64,000 nucleotides of DNA, from contig JBHEKY010000028.1 in NCBI GenBank assembly GCA_041859095.1, positions 171,039 through 235,038 of the forward strand, in the 5' to 3' direction. Positions 33,959 to 43,861 of this stretch are shown piece after piece; the stretch's first letter is position 1; each line of letters begins with the position of its first letter. A model generated the notes under the pieces. That model was not told the origin of the DNA and did not search any database. It saw only the letters and a program-made list of their open reading frames with translations. The translations under genes were made by a program, and so were the position numbers. This DNA comes from UBA1422 sp041859095 (GTDB lineage Bacteria > Bacillota > Clostridia > Peptostreptococcales > Anaerovoracaceae).

Positions 33959-35256
33959 TGGAGAATATCTTATGGCTATTATGGCCACCAGTTTGCTCAA
34001 TTATTGAAATTGCACTTTTGTATTATTTTTTTCATCAATACACCAAAAGATTTGATATAAATGGCATAGAGTATATTGGATATTTTCTAATATTGTTAAC
34101 TGATCTAGTGCTGAACAGTTTCGGAATCGAATCCAATCCCAAGCTTGTGGTAATTGTATGTTTACTTGTTGCGATGTTATCATTGTTCTACAAAATAAAG
34201 CCTCTGACAATGTTCTTTGCAGTTTTGGCATTTGTAACAACACTAATTCTCAGTGACATGTTAACCTTTGTGATCCTTTCCTTTACTAGCAGTAATTTGG
34301 ATTTTGGATTATTCCAAACGAACATTTACCTGCAAATTGAGGGCACATTAATTTCTAAAGGGATTAACCTTGTGCTGCTTTGGCTGCTTAAGAGATTGTT
34401 GTTTAGAAAAGGACCTTCTCTTGGATGGAAAGAAACGATACTATCCATTTTGCCCGTGCTTGTAAACATCGTACTCATTTTTTTCTTGGTGGATGTAACT
34501 GCAATATTTACAACCAATCACGAGAATACTGCTAGCATTGTACGTGTTGTAGTTCTAACTGTTTTGATGCTGATCTCATCCATATCAATTGCGTTCTTCC
34601 TGCGTGTGTATATGAATTTGAAGGAAAAAGAAAATCAATTCAAGTTGATGCAACAACAAAGTCGGGAAATGCTCATGCATTACCAAGAAAGAGAACTCTC
34701 CCAGCAAAACGTCAGGAAGATGTATCATGATATCAAAAATCATTTAGCGGTGCTGAAAGAATTGCCTTTAAATGAACGCAATGCATACCTTCCAAATATC
34801 CAGGCAGTCATTTCTGATTATGAAAAATTTCCATCAACGGGGAATCAGGTTTTGGATGTAATTCTATCAGATAAAATGGCACTCATGGATACGCTAGGGA
34901 TAAGGTTTAGCCATAACCTGAAACTGGATGATACCATGCTGCTTGAGAATATCGATATTGTAACGATATTTGGCAATGCTATCGATAATGCAATTGATGC
35001 ATGCACTCAAATCCCTATGGGGGAGAGGTTTATTAAAATAAACAGTGCATCGGGGAGGGGAATGCTAATTGTAAAAATAAGCAACCCGACTATCCTAAAG
35101 GATACAAAGAATCTAAAAACCAGAAAAGAAGACCAGGATAATCATGGCATTGGTTTGCAAAATATTAAAATGTCGATAGAAAAATATCATGGTGAAATGA
35201 CCACTGAAATTCAAGACGAGGTCTTTTCGCTATCAATACTACTCCCTGAAAATTAA
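33958..35256 (+). CDS. GHKL sensor histidine kinase (AgrC-like), module 1
   Basis: 432 residues. Six to seven hydrophobic helices fill the first ~215 residues, the peptide-sensing domain of AgrC types. A coiled linker follows, then the H-box KMYHDIKNHLAV (H257), N-box FGNAIDNAIDAC and G-box NHGIGLQNIKMSIEKYHG. This is the HPK10/GHKL class that detects cyclic autoinducing peptides. The start ATG overlaps the regulator stop by one base, with GGGGAGG upstream. Confidence 0.93.
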   Translation: MENILWLLWPPVCSIIEIALLYYFFHQYTKRFDINGIEYIGYFLILLTDLVLNSFGIESNPKLVVIVCLLVAMLSLFYKIKPLTMFFAVLAFVTTLILSDMLTFVILSFTSSNLDFGLFQTNIYLQIEGTLISKGINLVLLWLLKRLLFRKGPSLGWKETILSILPVLVNIVLIFFLVDVTAIFTTNHENTASIVRVVVLTVLMLISSISIAFFLRVYMNLKEKENQFKLMQQQSREMLMHYQERELSQQNVRKMYHDIKNHLAVLKELPLNERNAYLPNIQAVISDYEKFPSTGNQVLDVILSDKMALMDTLGIRFSHNLKLDDTMLLENIDIVTIFGNAIDNAIDACTQIPMGERFIKINSASGRGMLIVKISNPTILKDTKNLKTRKEDQDNHGIGLQNIKMSIEKYHGEMTTEIQDEVFSLSILLPEN

Positions 35257-35282
35257 GTTAATCGATGAGAAAATAATGAATC

Positions 35283-35317
35283 TTGCCGCACTGGTATCAG
35301 CAGTGCGGTATTTTTTT
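35283..35317 (+). terminator. terminator between agrC-like and agrB genes, module 1
   Basis: TGCCGCACTG pairs with CAGTGCGGTA around GTATCAG, followed by seven T. It separates the regulator transcript from the signal-producing genes. Module 2 has one at the same place (52250-52280). Confidence 0.85.
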
Positions 35318-35351
35318 ACCAGTTACGCATTGTAGATGACCAGTTACGCAT
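35318..35351 (+). promoter_or_regulatory. perfect 13-bp direct repeat, candidate LytTR operator
   Basis: ACCAGTTACGCAT at 35318-35330 and again at 35339-35351, start to start 21 bp (two helical turns). The core CCAGTTACG resembles the AgrA half-site (two variable bases, GTT, then purine/G-rich end). It lies 51 bp before agrB, where activator binding sites are expected. TTGACT at 35358 may be the -35. Confidence 0.72.
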
Positions 35352-35401
35352 ATCATATTGACTCTTACATAAAAAATGGTAAGTTTGGCATGAGGTGACT
35401 C

Positions 35402-36076
35402 ATGTACAAAAAAATCGCAGACAACTTATCCAACTCCCTTGTCTCGTCCGGGACCATCGCTGGATCAGATGTAAGAGTATATTCATACGCCGCTGAACTT
35501 TTGCTATCATCAATCACGGGACTCGTTATATGTGTGGGTATTGGCATTTTGTTTGGCGCACCATTAGGAAGCGTCGTATTTTTAGTAGTCTATTGTCCAT
35601 TAAGGCAGTTTTCTGGGGGTTACCATGCAGCAAACCATATTGCTTGCGCTGTGATATTTTGTTCACTGTTTCTGGGGAATACCCTAGTCGCACAAAATAT
35701 AATCGCAAAGATCACAGATTCCGAATTTACGTCGCTAATATTGTTGATTGCTGCTGGGCTATCAATAGGTGTAATAAACCTATTTAGTCCGGTTGAAGAC
35801 CGAAATAAGCCACTTGACCGAAGTGAGAAAGTGAAATTCAAGAAAAAAACACGTGTCCTTAGCATCACCGCATTTGCTTTGATTATTATACTAGTAAAGC
35901 TTAATTATTTAGAAGTTTCATATTATGCTTGTTCGGCAGTCTTGATACTATCAATTCTGCTTGTTATGGGAGTACTTAAGAACATGAGAGGAAAAAAATA
36001 TGAAAAAGTTATTTGCAAAACTCGCACCGTTCATGGCAGTGATACTGTTGACGCTTGCTACGGCGTCGGTAAATAG
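35402..36076 (+). CDS. agrB: AgrB-type autoinducer maturation protease, module 1
   Basis: 224 residues with about six helices. The catalytic pair of AgrB is visible in RQFSGGYHAANHIACAV: H75 and C82, the same 7-residue spacing as His77/Cys84 of the staphylococcal enzyme. Its role is to cut the AgrD precursor and form the macrocycle. Ribosome site GAGGTG. The 3' end overlaps the agrD start by 77 bp in another frame, and the last ~25 residues (YEKVICKTRTVHGS…) are a non-conserved basic/polar tail. Confidence 0.92.
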   Translation: MYKKIADNLSNSLVSSGTIAGSDVRVYSYAAELLLSSITGLVICVGIGILFGAPLGSVVFLVVYCPLRQFSGGYHAANHIACAVIFCSLFLGNTLVAQNIIAKITDSEFTSLILLIAAGLSIGVINLFSPVEDRNKPLDRSEKVKFKKKTRVLSITAFALIIILVKLNYLEVSYYACSAVLILSILLVMGVLKNMRGKKYEKVICKTRTVHGSDTVDACYGVGK

Positions 36077-36137
36077 CGCAAGTTGGTGGATGATTCATCA
36101 GCCTGAATTGCCGGACGAATTAAAAAAACAAAAATAG
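36000..36137 (+). CDS. agrD: AgrD-type cyclic autoinducer precursor with ring serine, module 1
   Basis: 45 residues, too short for usual ORF calling. An amphipathic N-terminal helix (MKKLFAKLAPFMAVILLTLA) is followed by the peptide region NSASWWMIHQPELPDEL. The His-Gln-Pro…Leu-Pro tail is the conserved recognition segment of clostridial AgrD peptides. At the place where most have Cys there is Ser28 (S-W-W-M-I before HQP). Cyclisation would then give a lactone instead of a thiolactone, as known for a few staphylococcal peptides. It starts inside the agrB 3' end, so its translation is coupled. Confidence 0.88.
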   Translation: MKKLFAKLAPFMAVILLTLATASVNSASWWMIHQPELPDELKKQK

Positions 36138-36148
36138 GGGGAAAAACC

Positions 36149-36361
36149 ATGCAGTATTACTATGTGAATAAGGATGCAACGCATAATCCTGGGTTGCACC
36201 ACGAAGTTCATACGCTGAAGCATTTGCTTGAAATGAAGATCATAAATTATATCACTCTCGGAGAATACGAAGACGAACGAGAAGCGGTGGCAGCAGCAAA
36301 ACTTTATTATGCGGATGCCGACGGGTGCGCAATTTGCTGCCCAAGAGCACATAGGGGATAA
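36149..36361 (+). CDS. small conserved hypothetical protein
   Basis: 70 residues. YYVNKDATHNPGLHHEVH… at the N-terminus and YITLGEYEDEREAVAAAKLYYADADGCAICCPRAH at the C-terminus. I recall a family of 60-70 residue proteins in Firmicutes with 'YYVNK…HEVH…C' and 'YLG.F..C.EAV..AK.YY…GC..C…H', probably binding zinc. No function is known to me. It is 11 bp after agrD with AGGGGG as ribosome site, so part of the signal operon; no counterpart exists in module 2. Confidence 0.6.
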   Translation: MQYYYVNKDATHNPGLHHEVHTLKHLLEMKIINYITLGEYEDEREAVAAAKLYYADADGCAICCPRAHRG

Positions 36362-36437
36362 AATTATTTATTAGTTCAAAACACCAGTAAACAATAGCAA
36401 TGCTAAATAGGGGAAAAATATAACTCTGGTGTTAGAA

Positions 36438-36494
36438 GCTCCAAAAGTCATAATGGGTGACATCGTCACACCGTTATGACTTGTTTGGAGGAGC
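36438..36494 (+). other. large imperfect hairpin in the 559-bp gap before the first toxin gene
   Basis: Arms 36446-36461 and 36465-36481 pair over 16 bp with one bulge (AGTCATAATGGGTGAC against GTCACACCGTTATGACT) around ATC. Outer bases GCTCCAAA / TTTGGAGGAGC extend it. No T-run follows, so it is not a simple terminator; it could be an RNA leader element or a dyad operator. The rest of 36362-36920 has a lone TATAAT (36801-36806) and no convincing ORF. Confidence 0.55.
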
Positions 36495-36920
36495 TAAACT
36501 GTAAGGGAGTCAAAATTAAAAAGGGATCTTTACAGAAGCAAATCCCGGTCCAATTAATTCCTGTTCGGTAGGCATCAGCTTATCAATAAAACAATTGCTG
36601 CATAATGTGAAAGATGATAATGAGAAGAAAATGCATATACTTTACTACTGTAACTATGCTGCTTTGCCAGATGGGACTTTTATGATGGATATAATAGTGT
36701 AACTTGCCTAGCTAAGAATGACATGGCCCCTGGGACGGCAACGGTCAGCTTGTTGGTAGGGCATGATTTAGAATAATCATATTACTCCCTATTATCCAAG
36801 TATAATTATAAAAATTCTTTATATCAGGGTGTTAGGATGGAGCCACAGGTAAGGGATAATGATAGAAATTGAGGAGAAGATTATTTAAGAGTTTATTATG
36901 AAAATTGGGGAGGAACGAAA

Positions 36921-39900
36921 ATGAATAGCAAACTGAGGAAAATGCTAGTGACAATTATGGTAGTTGCTATGGTGGCAACCCAAATTCCAATGACTGCTTT
37001 TGCGGAGGCTGACAATGTCTCAGGCAAAACAGATGAAGAGATAGCACTGGCAGAGCAACTAAATTTGGAGGATCTTTCGGGTGCATCTATTGTTGAAAGC
37101 AAAAGTACCGAAAGCTCAACCACATATGATCTGGGCAACAACGAGAAAATGACCATTTTGTATGGTGATGCAGTTCGGTACCATGATGAAAATGGGGACC
37201 TAGTTGATTATGATCCCTCCCTGACAGAAATCAAATCGAATGATACTACCTCGCAAGATGAAGACCTGGATGGGTACAAGTATACCAACACATCTGGAGA
37301 TAAAAAGCACTACCTGCCGGAGACCCTATCAGAGGAAACACCAGCTCTTATGGAATTTGGAGAGTATGGGGTATCCTTTGCTCCCACAGACAGTACTGCA
37401 GAAAGAATCCTGGGAGATGATGTGAGCTTAACCCTAGTTAATACTGCCACAGCAACCGCTTATGAAGACGTTGAGATGTTACCCACCAAGGTGGAATATT
37501 CCTCAAAAAATTCAGATTCAGCCATTGAACTGGTTTCCCTTCCCAGGGGTCTCAAGGAAAATATTGTATTCGGCGCAAAACCAGCAAGAAATGTGCTGGA
37601 ATATACAATAAATTTATCTGGGATGATTCCTAAAAAAGACCCCGTTGGAAATGGAATAAGCTTATGTGACAAAAAAACAGAAAAAATCGTAGCGAGCATT
37701 GAAGCTCCTTTCATGAATGATGCAACTGGGAACAATTTTTGTTACGATGTTTTTTATGCAATTGAACCTGCGGATACGGATGGCAACTATAAGTTAACCG
37801 TTACATTTGATCAAAAGTACTTAAACAGCAAAGATACTACCTATCCGGTGACAGTAGATCCTAGCATTACATGGCGCGGAGATGATAGCCTGCGGGATGT
37901 TTATGTTCAAGATGGCGACTATGCGGATACCAACTTTTATTCCAGCGGCATCGGAGTGATGCCGGCCGGAAATGATTCTTTGGGACAGTTCAGAACATTT
38001 TTTATGCTTTCTAATTTGACGAATGCCGTGTTAGGGAAATCTGTTTCCAATGCCGAACTGACCGTGTATGAAACAGAAAATTGTAGCGAGAATCAAGTAA
38101 TGCACTTGAATCGAGTAATTGGAAGTTGGTCCAGTCTCAATCTGACATGGAATAACAAGCCCGATATTGAGACAACCTCAATCTCAGAGTTCACAACAAG
38201 TGGGGACGATGAGAATATCAATACCGCGTCTATTACAAGTTTTGTAAGAGATCTTGCCAGCGATACATATTCGAATTATGGACTTTGTATGAACAATGTC
38301 TCAGAAAACGCCAGTTATGCCGAATTTTATGGTGGGAGGACCAGCGCGACATATTGCCGCCCCAAATTGGTTGTCACCTATTATGAGAAGCCGACGGCAG
38401 CAAATATTATTAAATTAGATAAGATGTATTATAAAGATGAAGTTGGCACAACAAATGACGTAGTGAAAGTTACTTACAATGGAGCCAGATCATCTATATT
38501 GGATTCTGTTAACTATAAAATCGAAAATTCAAATGGCGCAAGTGTTAAAACTGGTACTCTTGGAAATGCCACAGGAACATATTCAATTGATTACACTTCA
38601 ATAGCATCGGACGGACAATACACACTAAAGGTGTGGGGTGAAGACACTAATGGAAACGTCGGAGAAACCGACACAGAAACCTTCTATATAGACCGCACCA
38701 CCCCTGAATTGGGGAGCATTACAATAATCCCTGCGACAACACCAGAAACCCCCACACTGGACACAAGTCCAACGATAACATGGGGGACCATTACTGAGAC
38801 CAATTTCAGTAAAATACAATACAACATTAACGGTGGGAATTATAATGATCTAAATACAACATTGGAATCCGACAACTCTGGTAATTATGCGTTGCCTGAA
38901 AATTCTGTTACGAGAGAAGGCGAAAACACCATTAAACTCAAGGTCATTGACAAAGCCGGAAACACCACTGTTTCCAACGACCTAGACTACTATCTCGATC
39001 ACGTCGTTGTGATTGGAGATTACTTGCCGGACGATATGTCTCTCCAAAGTTATTACGGAAAGAACCTGCTACATTGGGACGCACCAGCTACAATCCCTGA
39101 AAGCGTGTATTATAAAGTCTACCGCAGCACAACCGATGATTTTACTCCCAGTACTAATAATATGATTGCAGAAGATATTAAGACGCCTTACTTTGTAGAT
39201 ACCACAATTGGCGGCACTGGCACATACTATTATAAAGTGAAAGCCATTGAGAAGGACACCCAGGGGAATGAAATGACCTCAAATGTGGTATCCAGCGAAG
39301 TATCCGGTATGCAACAAGGCACTTCTGAGTTCAGCCCTGGAATTGGAAGTATGTATTATCTTGACCATTTTTCATTTGACACTCCGGTGGGTAATGGAAC
39401 CATCGAAAAGGCTCTTGGAAACTTCAAGTATACCCAAATAGATTTTTCAATTTCAAACAGAAACTTTGATTATGGTCTGGAAAGAACCTATAACAGTCAG
39501 TCCGCCAATCTTGGAATGTTGGGAAAAGGCTGGTTAGATTCTTATCATAAAGAAATCTATACAGACTTAGATGGAAAAATATATTTTAGGGTGGGAGATG
39601 GAACCACTTATACATTTACTGAGGGAGAAAGTGGATATGTCTGCGACCAGACAAAAGAATATGAGTTGATACTATTAGAGGATTCTGAGATATCAGCTAA
39701 GTATAAAATCACAACCAAGGATAACGTTCATTACGAATTCAATTCCTTTGGGCAGTTACTAAAAACCAGCGAACCCAACGGCAGCTACTTGTTTTATGAG
39801 TATGACTCCATAGGACGGCTAGCCAATGTTATTTCAAACGCAACTGAAGCGTCGGGGAGCGAAAAATACATTTCGTTTGTTTACTCTACCATCAACCCAT

Positions 39901-42900
39901 ACCTGCTTCAAAGTATTACCCTGCCGGATGATACAGTTCTTTCCTACACCTATTCTTCTGGCAACCAACTAGTTACAGCCGCCCATAGCAGTGGCGGCAC
40001 CCCAGTGCAGAGCCTTGATTATGACTTTGGATACAATACCAGCGGATATCTAACCTCCATTGAGGACGGAGAAGGAAATGAATATGGTATCACCTATCAG
40101 GGAACCAAAGCCAACCGGATTGATATGCCAAATGACGAATATTTTAGTCTCGAATATGGTGCTCCCGAGAATGGGATTAAAGAAACAACAACCAGCAAGA
40201 AATTAGGAAGCCAAACTTTTTACACGGATACATCCGCATTGGATTCGGATACGGGCAAACTACTTGAAACCATCAATGCCAATGGTATCTCCACCCAATA
40301 CATTTACACCTTAAGCAGCGGGGATACTTGCGACAATCCTTTTGTGGTAGAAAGGACGATAACTAGCCGTAGTTACGAGACGTTGTCAACTAATGGGCTT
40401 GTTGGATTTGCCTTGTACCCTGTAATTGAGACAATAACGACCTCGTATAATTCAAATGAGGACGTTGTAGTTGAGGTTGCCTCATCAGCTGATAAAACAG
40501 AAACAACGTCATATACTTATGGGGAATCTGAAGTCACTGAAAATGACCCTATTAGAGTTATAACGCAAATCAACGGGAATATAGAAAGTGAAACTTCTTA
40601 TGAATATAATGCAAGCGGAAAACTCAACACACTCAGTATGCACGATGGAACTACAGTAAACTACGTATATAAAGATGGTGGCCTAACTGTGGAGCAAACA
40701 GTCAACAAGGGGAGTGCCCAAGTGGAATTCAATAGCACCCAATACAATGTTGAAGGTCAGGTACGTCAAACGAGTAGCCTTTCGGGGAACATTTCCGAAT
40801 CAATTAGCACGGAATATGATGAAATGGGTAGAATTGCAAGAGAAATAGAGGAGGAATCAGGGAAAATAACAGAATATACATATGATTTTCTAGGAAGGGT
40901 AGTAGCCATTACCTCCACAATAGACAATGATACTGATGTAGTTACGAAATCGTATGATTTGAATGGCTCTCTTGTCAGTGCCACTTCTAAAGATGGCATT
41001 ATTACATCCTGTGACTACGATTATATGAATAAAATTGTATCACTTGAGACATCTGGTATTTCACAAGAGTCGGGCGAGGACATGACAGTTGACTACGGCT
41101 ATGATACCAATCTGTCTTTCCCTGAGGAACTTGACTGCCCAAATATTGAAATCGCATTCACAGAGGAGTATACCGAGAACAATCTTTTGCACTGGGAGAT
41201 ATGGTATGATGGAATAGGACAAAAGGTTAAAGAACAGACCGGCGGAGTTATAGTATATTATCGATATGATGAAACCGGAAACCAGGTCATGACATATGTG
41301 GAGGGTGATGCAAGTCACGAACCTAGAGTTGCGATGAATTTATTTGATGAATATGGAAATAATTTTGCAACAATACTTAACCCGGAAATTGATATGTCGT
41401 CTAATCCAGTCGTATATAAAGTAAATGATGACCCGTTAGATACTACTACGGACTCAATCCTATCAAAAACCATTTACTATGATGATAGAAACGTGAAGGC
41501 TAGGATTGATGGCAAAGGAATCATAACGGGATATCACTATGATTATCAGAATCGGATAAGTGGAGTATATCAAGATGCTACATTGAGCAACGATGGAAAT
41601 ATCACGGGAGATAACTATACTGAAATTTCGTATCCGGATCAATATAGAACAAGGACTGTCGACGCAAATGGAAATTATAGCGAGATGGGGGTTAACGAAG
41701 CAGGATATATTGCAAAAACCAAAACTGGAACAGGGTGGAGCGCAATTGAGACAAATTTCTACTATGATAGTCGAGGAAATCTTATTAGAGAAAATTATGC
41801 AGATGATTCTTATAAAGAATATACTTATGATGAGAAAAATTTAGTTATAAATATCTGCACATATTATGGAGATAATGACCTTCAGACAAAAGCATCCTAC
41901 ACATATGACGATAATGACCGGCTTGAACAAGAAGTGGATTCCAAGCTGGACGCCAATGGTGATATGACTCCATATCATTATGTGTACTACGAATATGATG
42001 GCCTTGGAAGGCTCACCTCATGCAGCGAATTGAATCAGACGACCATACCGGAGACTACAGATATTAACAGCCACAAGCTTACCTATGCCTATGATACAAT
42101 TGGTAATGTTTCGGAAATCAATTATCCGCTCGCTTCCGGTGATGAGGTGAAAGGTATTAAGTATTCCTACAACAGTGCCGGACAGATATCTACAATATCT
42201 GCAAAGATTGGAATTCAGGAAAAGACGATAAGATCATATTCCTATGATTGTTTTGGAGAAGTATCTGATATTGTGGATCACGCTGACTTTACCGGTTCTG
42301 GTAACGAGACGGTTGAAAGAATCTATTCCTATGACAACTTTGGTCGAGTTGCGTCCATGGAATATGTAGACGGTGATAACAATGTCTTGGAAAGTTTCGC
42401 TTATACTTATGACCCCAACTCCAACATCACCTCTGAACAGGATGGTAATATTTCAAAGGAGTATGTTTACGACGATTTGGGGAGATTGACGGAGGTTACG
42501 ACCACTGAGGGGCAAAGCACCAATCAGGTTGAATATGCCTACGATGCTGTTGGAAACCGAACGACAAAGACAACAGATACAACACAGGTTAGCTATTTCT
42601 ACAACAGCCTGAACCAACTGACATCTTCAACTGAGAACGAAAAGGATGAAAATGGTCAGTACACTCAAGAGATTTCGTCCAGCGAAAACTACTATGATTG
42701 CAAAGGGAATCTCACCCAGCATGGCGAGATTGAAGGGAGTACAGAGACCTATGTGTATAACAACTACACAGTGGATAGTATGTTATCTGACACGGAAATT
42801 ATGGTTGATTATGAGACAACTTCTTTCCAAGAGAATTCGTACAATGGTGATGGACAGCGCGTTGCCAAAGAAGAAAACGGCACTGCTACCAATTATTTTT

Positions 42901-43844
42901 ATCAGAATGGCAGCGTGCTTTATACTACAGATAGCGCAGATGCCAAGACCAGTCAGAACTTCCTGACCACTGAGGGAAGCGTCATCAGCACTGCAAGATA
43001 TGGAAGCAATGACATTTCCTATTATATCTACAACAAGGACATCCGAAACAGTACCGCAAGCATTTTGGATGAGGCAGGAAATATAGCCACCAAGTATTCC
43101 TATGATGAATTCGGGCAGACAACCGTAGACGGAAGTTACACCTTTAGCAATGAAATCTGCTACACCGGTGGCATTTACGACTGGGCAACCGGACAGCAGT
43201 ACCTCAATGCACGGTTTTACGACCCAGAGACAGGCAGATTTATGTCTGAGGACACCTACCGAGGGACTTCAGAAGAACCAAGTACGTTGAATTATTATGC
43301 ATACTGTGCCAATAATCCAATTAATTATGTAGATCCAAGTGGACATGACAGCAGATCCTTTTATCAGCAAACAACATTCTATGAATCGAAATACTACAAT
43401 AAAGCTGAAATGCTGACACTGAAAGCGGAATTGGAGGAGATTATTAAAAAGTTTGAGAATCCTCTTTTGAAGTACGGTATTGCGGGAATAGGAGGGGAAA
43501 TTGCTATGTTTGCATTGAAACAGGCGATACCATCCCTGACCATGGGAGCAGGAGGTCCGTTTGCGACACCTTTGCTAAGGATTGGGGGTTTTCTTGAGGG
43601 GTATGGATTCTTAATACCAATCATAACGTATGGAATATTTGCCTTAGGTACCTCGCATGCTTGGGCTAAATGGGACGAAGCGAAAGACGCTGTTGTAGCA
43701 AAAGCCGCCTTAATGAACGATGATGATCGATGTTTTGTCACAAGAGAGTATAAACTTACATACTCTCAAACTTCTGGAGGGATAAGAACGCAGTCAGTGA
43801 TACCTACTTATAATTTGACAATTGACGCTTTTGCACCGCTATAA
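36921..43844 (+). CDS. giant secreted DNRLRE / YD-repeat (RHS, WapA-like) protein with toxin-like tip, module 1
   Basis: 2307 residues. A Sec signal peptide (residues 1-29, ending TAFAEA) leads to an N-terminal region. A DNRLRE-type beta domain spans about 315-490 (WRGDDSLRDVYVQDGDYADT). Ig-like and fibronectin-like segments run to ~800. A long array of YD repeats (e.g. YEYDSIGRLANV, YAYDTIGNVSEI, YSYDNFGRVASM) spans about 950-2050. The core RFYDPETGRFMSEDTYRG…NPINYVDPSGH closes near 2141. The last ~165 residues are not RHS: they hold a hydrophobic Gly-rich part (YGIAGIGGEIAMFALKQA, FLIPIITYGIFALG) and a basic C-terminus. By analogy with WapA, the shell carries and delivers the tip. A pore-forming or membrane-entering tip is inference. 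Confidence 0.88.
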   Translation: MNSKLRKMLVTIMVVAMVATQIPMTAFAEADNVSGKTDEEIALAEQLNLEDLSGASIVESKSTESSTTYDLGNNEKMTILYGDAVRYHDENGDLVDYDPSLTEIKSNDTTSQDEDLDGYKYTNTSGDKKHYLPETLSEETPALMEFGEYGVSFAPTDSTAERILGDDVSLTLVNTATATAYEDVEMLPTKVEYSSKNSDSAIELVSLPRGLKENIVFGAKPARNVLEYTINLSGMIPKKDPVGNGISLCDKKTEKIVASIEAPFMNDATGNNFCYDVFYAIEPADTDGNYKLTVTFDQKYLNSKDTTYPVTVDPSITWRGDDSLRDVYVQDGDYADTNFYSSGIGVMPAGNDSLGQFRTFFMLSNLTNAVLGKSVSNAELTVYETENCSENQVMHLNRVIGSWSSLNLTWNNKPDIETTSISEFTTSGDDENINTASITSFVRDLASDTYSNYGLCMNNVSENASYAEFYGGRTSATYCRPKLVVTYYEKPTAANIIKLDKMYYKDEVGTTNDVVKVTYNGARSSILDSVNYKIENSNGASVKTGTLGNATGTYSIDYTSIASDGQYTLKVWGEDTNGNVGETDTETFYIDRTTPELGSITIIPATTPETPTLDTSPTITWGTITETNFSKIQYNINGGNYNDLNTTLESDNSGNYALPENSVTREGENTIKLKVIDKAGNTTVSNDLDYYLDHVVVIGDYLPDDMSLQSYYGKNLLHWDAPATIPESVYYKVYRSTTDDFTPSTNNMIAEDIKTPYFVDTTIGGTGTYYYKVKAIEKDTQGNEMTSNVVSSEVSGMQQGTSEFSPGIGSMYYLDHFSFDTPVGNGTIEKALGNFKYTQIDFSISNRNFDYGLERTYNSQSANLGMLGKGWLDSYHKEIYTDLDGKIYFRVGDGTTYTFTEGESGYVCDQTKEYELILLEDSEISAKYKITTKDNVHYEFNSFGQLLKTSEPNGSYLFYEYDSIGRLANVISNATEASGSEKYISFVYSTINPYLLQSITLPDDTVLSYTYSSGNQLVTAAHSSGGTPVQSLDYDFGYNTSGYLTSIEDGEGNEYGITYQGTKANRIDMPNDEYFSLEYGAPENGIKETTTSKKLGSQTFYTDTSALDSDTGKLLETINANGISTQYIYTLSSGDTCDNPFVVERTITSRSYETLSTNGLVGFALYPVIETITTSYNSNEDVVVEVASSADKTETTSYTYGESEVTENDPIRVITQINGNIESETSYEYNASGKLNTLSMHDGTTVNYVYKDGGLTVEQTVNKGSAQVEFNSTQYNVEGQVRQTSSLSGNISESISTEYDEMGRIAREIEEESGKITEYTYDFLGRVVAITSTIDNDTDVVTKSYDLNGSLVSATSKDGIITSCDYDYMNKIVSLETSGISQESGEDMTVDYGYDTNLSFPEELDCPNIEIAFTEEYTENNLLHWEIWYDGIGQKVKEQTGGVIVYYRYDETGNQVMTYVEGDASHEPRVAMNLFDEYGNNFATILNPEIDMSSNPVVYKVNDDPLDTTTDSILSKTIYYDDRNVKARIDGKGIITGYHYDYQNRISGVYQDATLSNDGNITGDNYTEISYPDQYRTRTVDANGNYSEMGVNEAGYIAKTKTGTGWSAIETNFYYDSRGNLIRENYADDSYKEYTYDEKNLVINICTYYGDNDLQTKASYTYDDNDRLEQEVDSKLDANGDMTPYHYVYYEYDGLGRLTSCSELNQTTIPETTDINSHKLTYAYDTIGNVSEINYPLASGDEVKGIKYSYNSAGQISTISAKIGIQEKTIRSYSYDCFGEVSDIVDHADFTGSGNETVERIYSYDNFGRVASMEYVDGDNNVLESFAYTYDPNSNITSEQDGNISKEYVYDDLGRLTEVTTTEGQSTNQVEYAYDAVGNRTTKTTDTTQVSYFYNSLNQLTSSTENEKDENGQYTQEISSSENYYDCKGNLTQHGEIEGSTETYVYNNYTVDSMLSDTEIMVDYETTSFQENSYNGDGQRVAKEENGTATNYFYQNGSVLYTTDSADAKTSQNFLTTEGSVISTARYGSNDISYYIYNKDIRNSTASILDEAGNIATKYSYDEFGQTTVDGSYTFSNEICYTGGIYDWATGQQYLNARFYDPETGRFMSEDTYRGTSEEPSTLNYYAYCANNPINYVDPSGHDSRSFYQQTTFYESKYYNKAEMLTLKAELEEIIKKFENPLLKYGIAGIGGEIAMFALKQAIPSLTMGAGGPFATPLLRIGGFLEGYGFLIPIITYGIFALGTSHAWAKWDEAKDAVVAKAALMNDDDRCFVTREYKLTYSQTSGGIRTQSVIPTYNLTIDAFAPL

Positions 43845-43861
43845 AGCTAAGGAGATAATCC

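Noticed and set aside
36600..36705. Short frame (MKDDNEKKMHILYYCNYAALPDG…) in the gap before the first RHS gene
   Set aside because: About 32 codons with a GTG start lacking a ribosome site and no similarity known to me.
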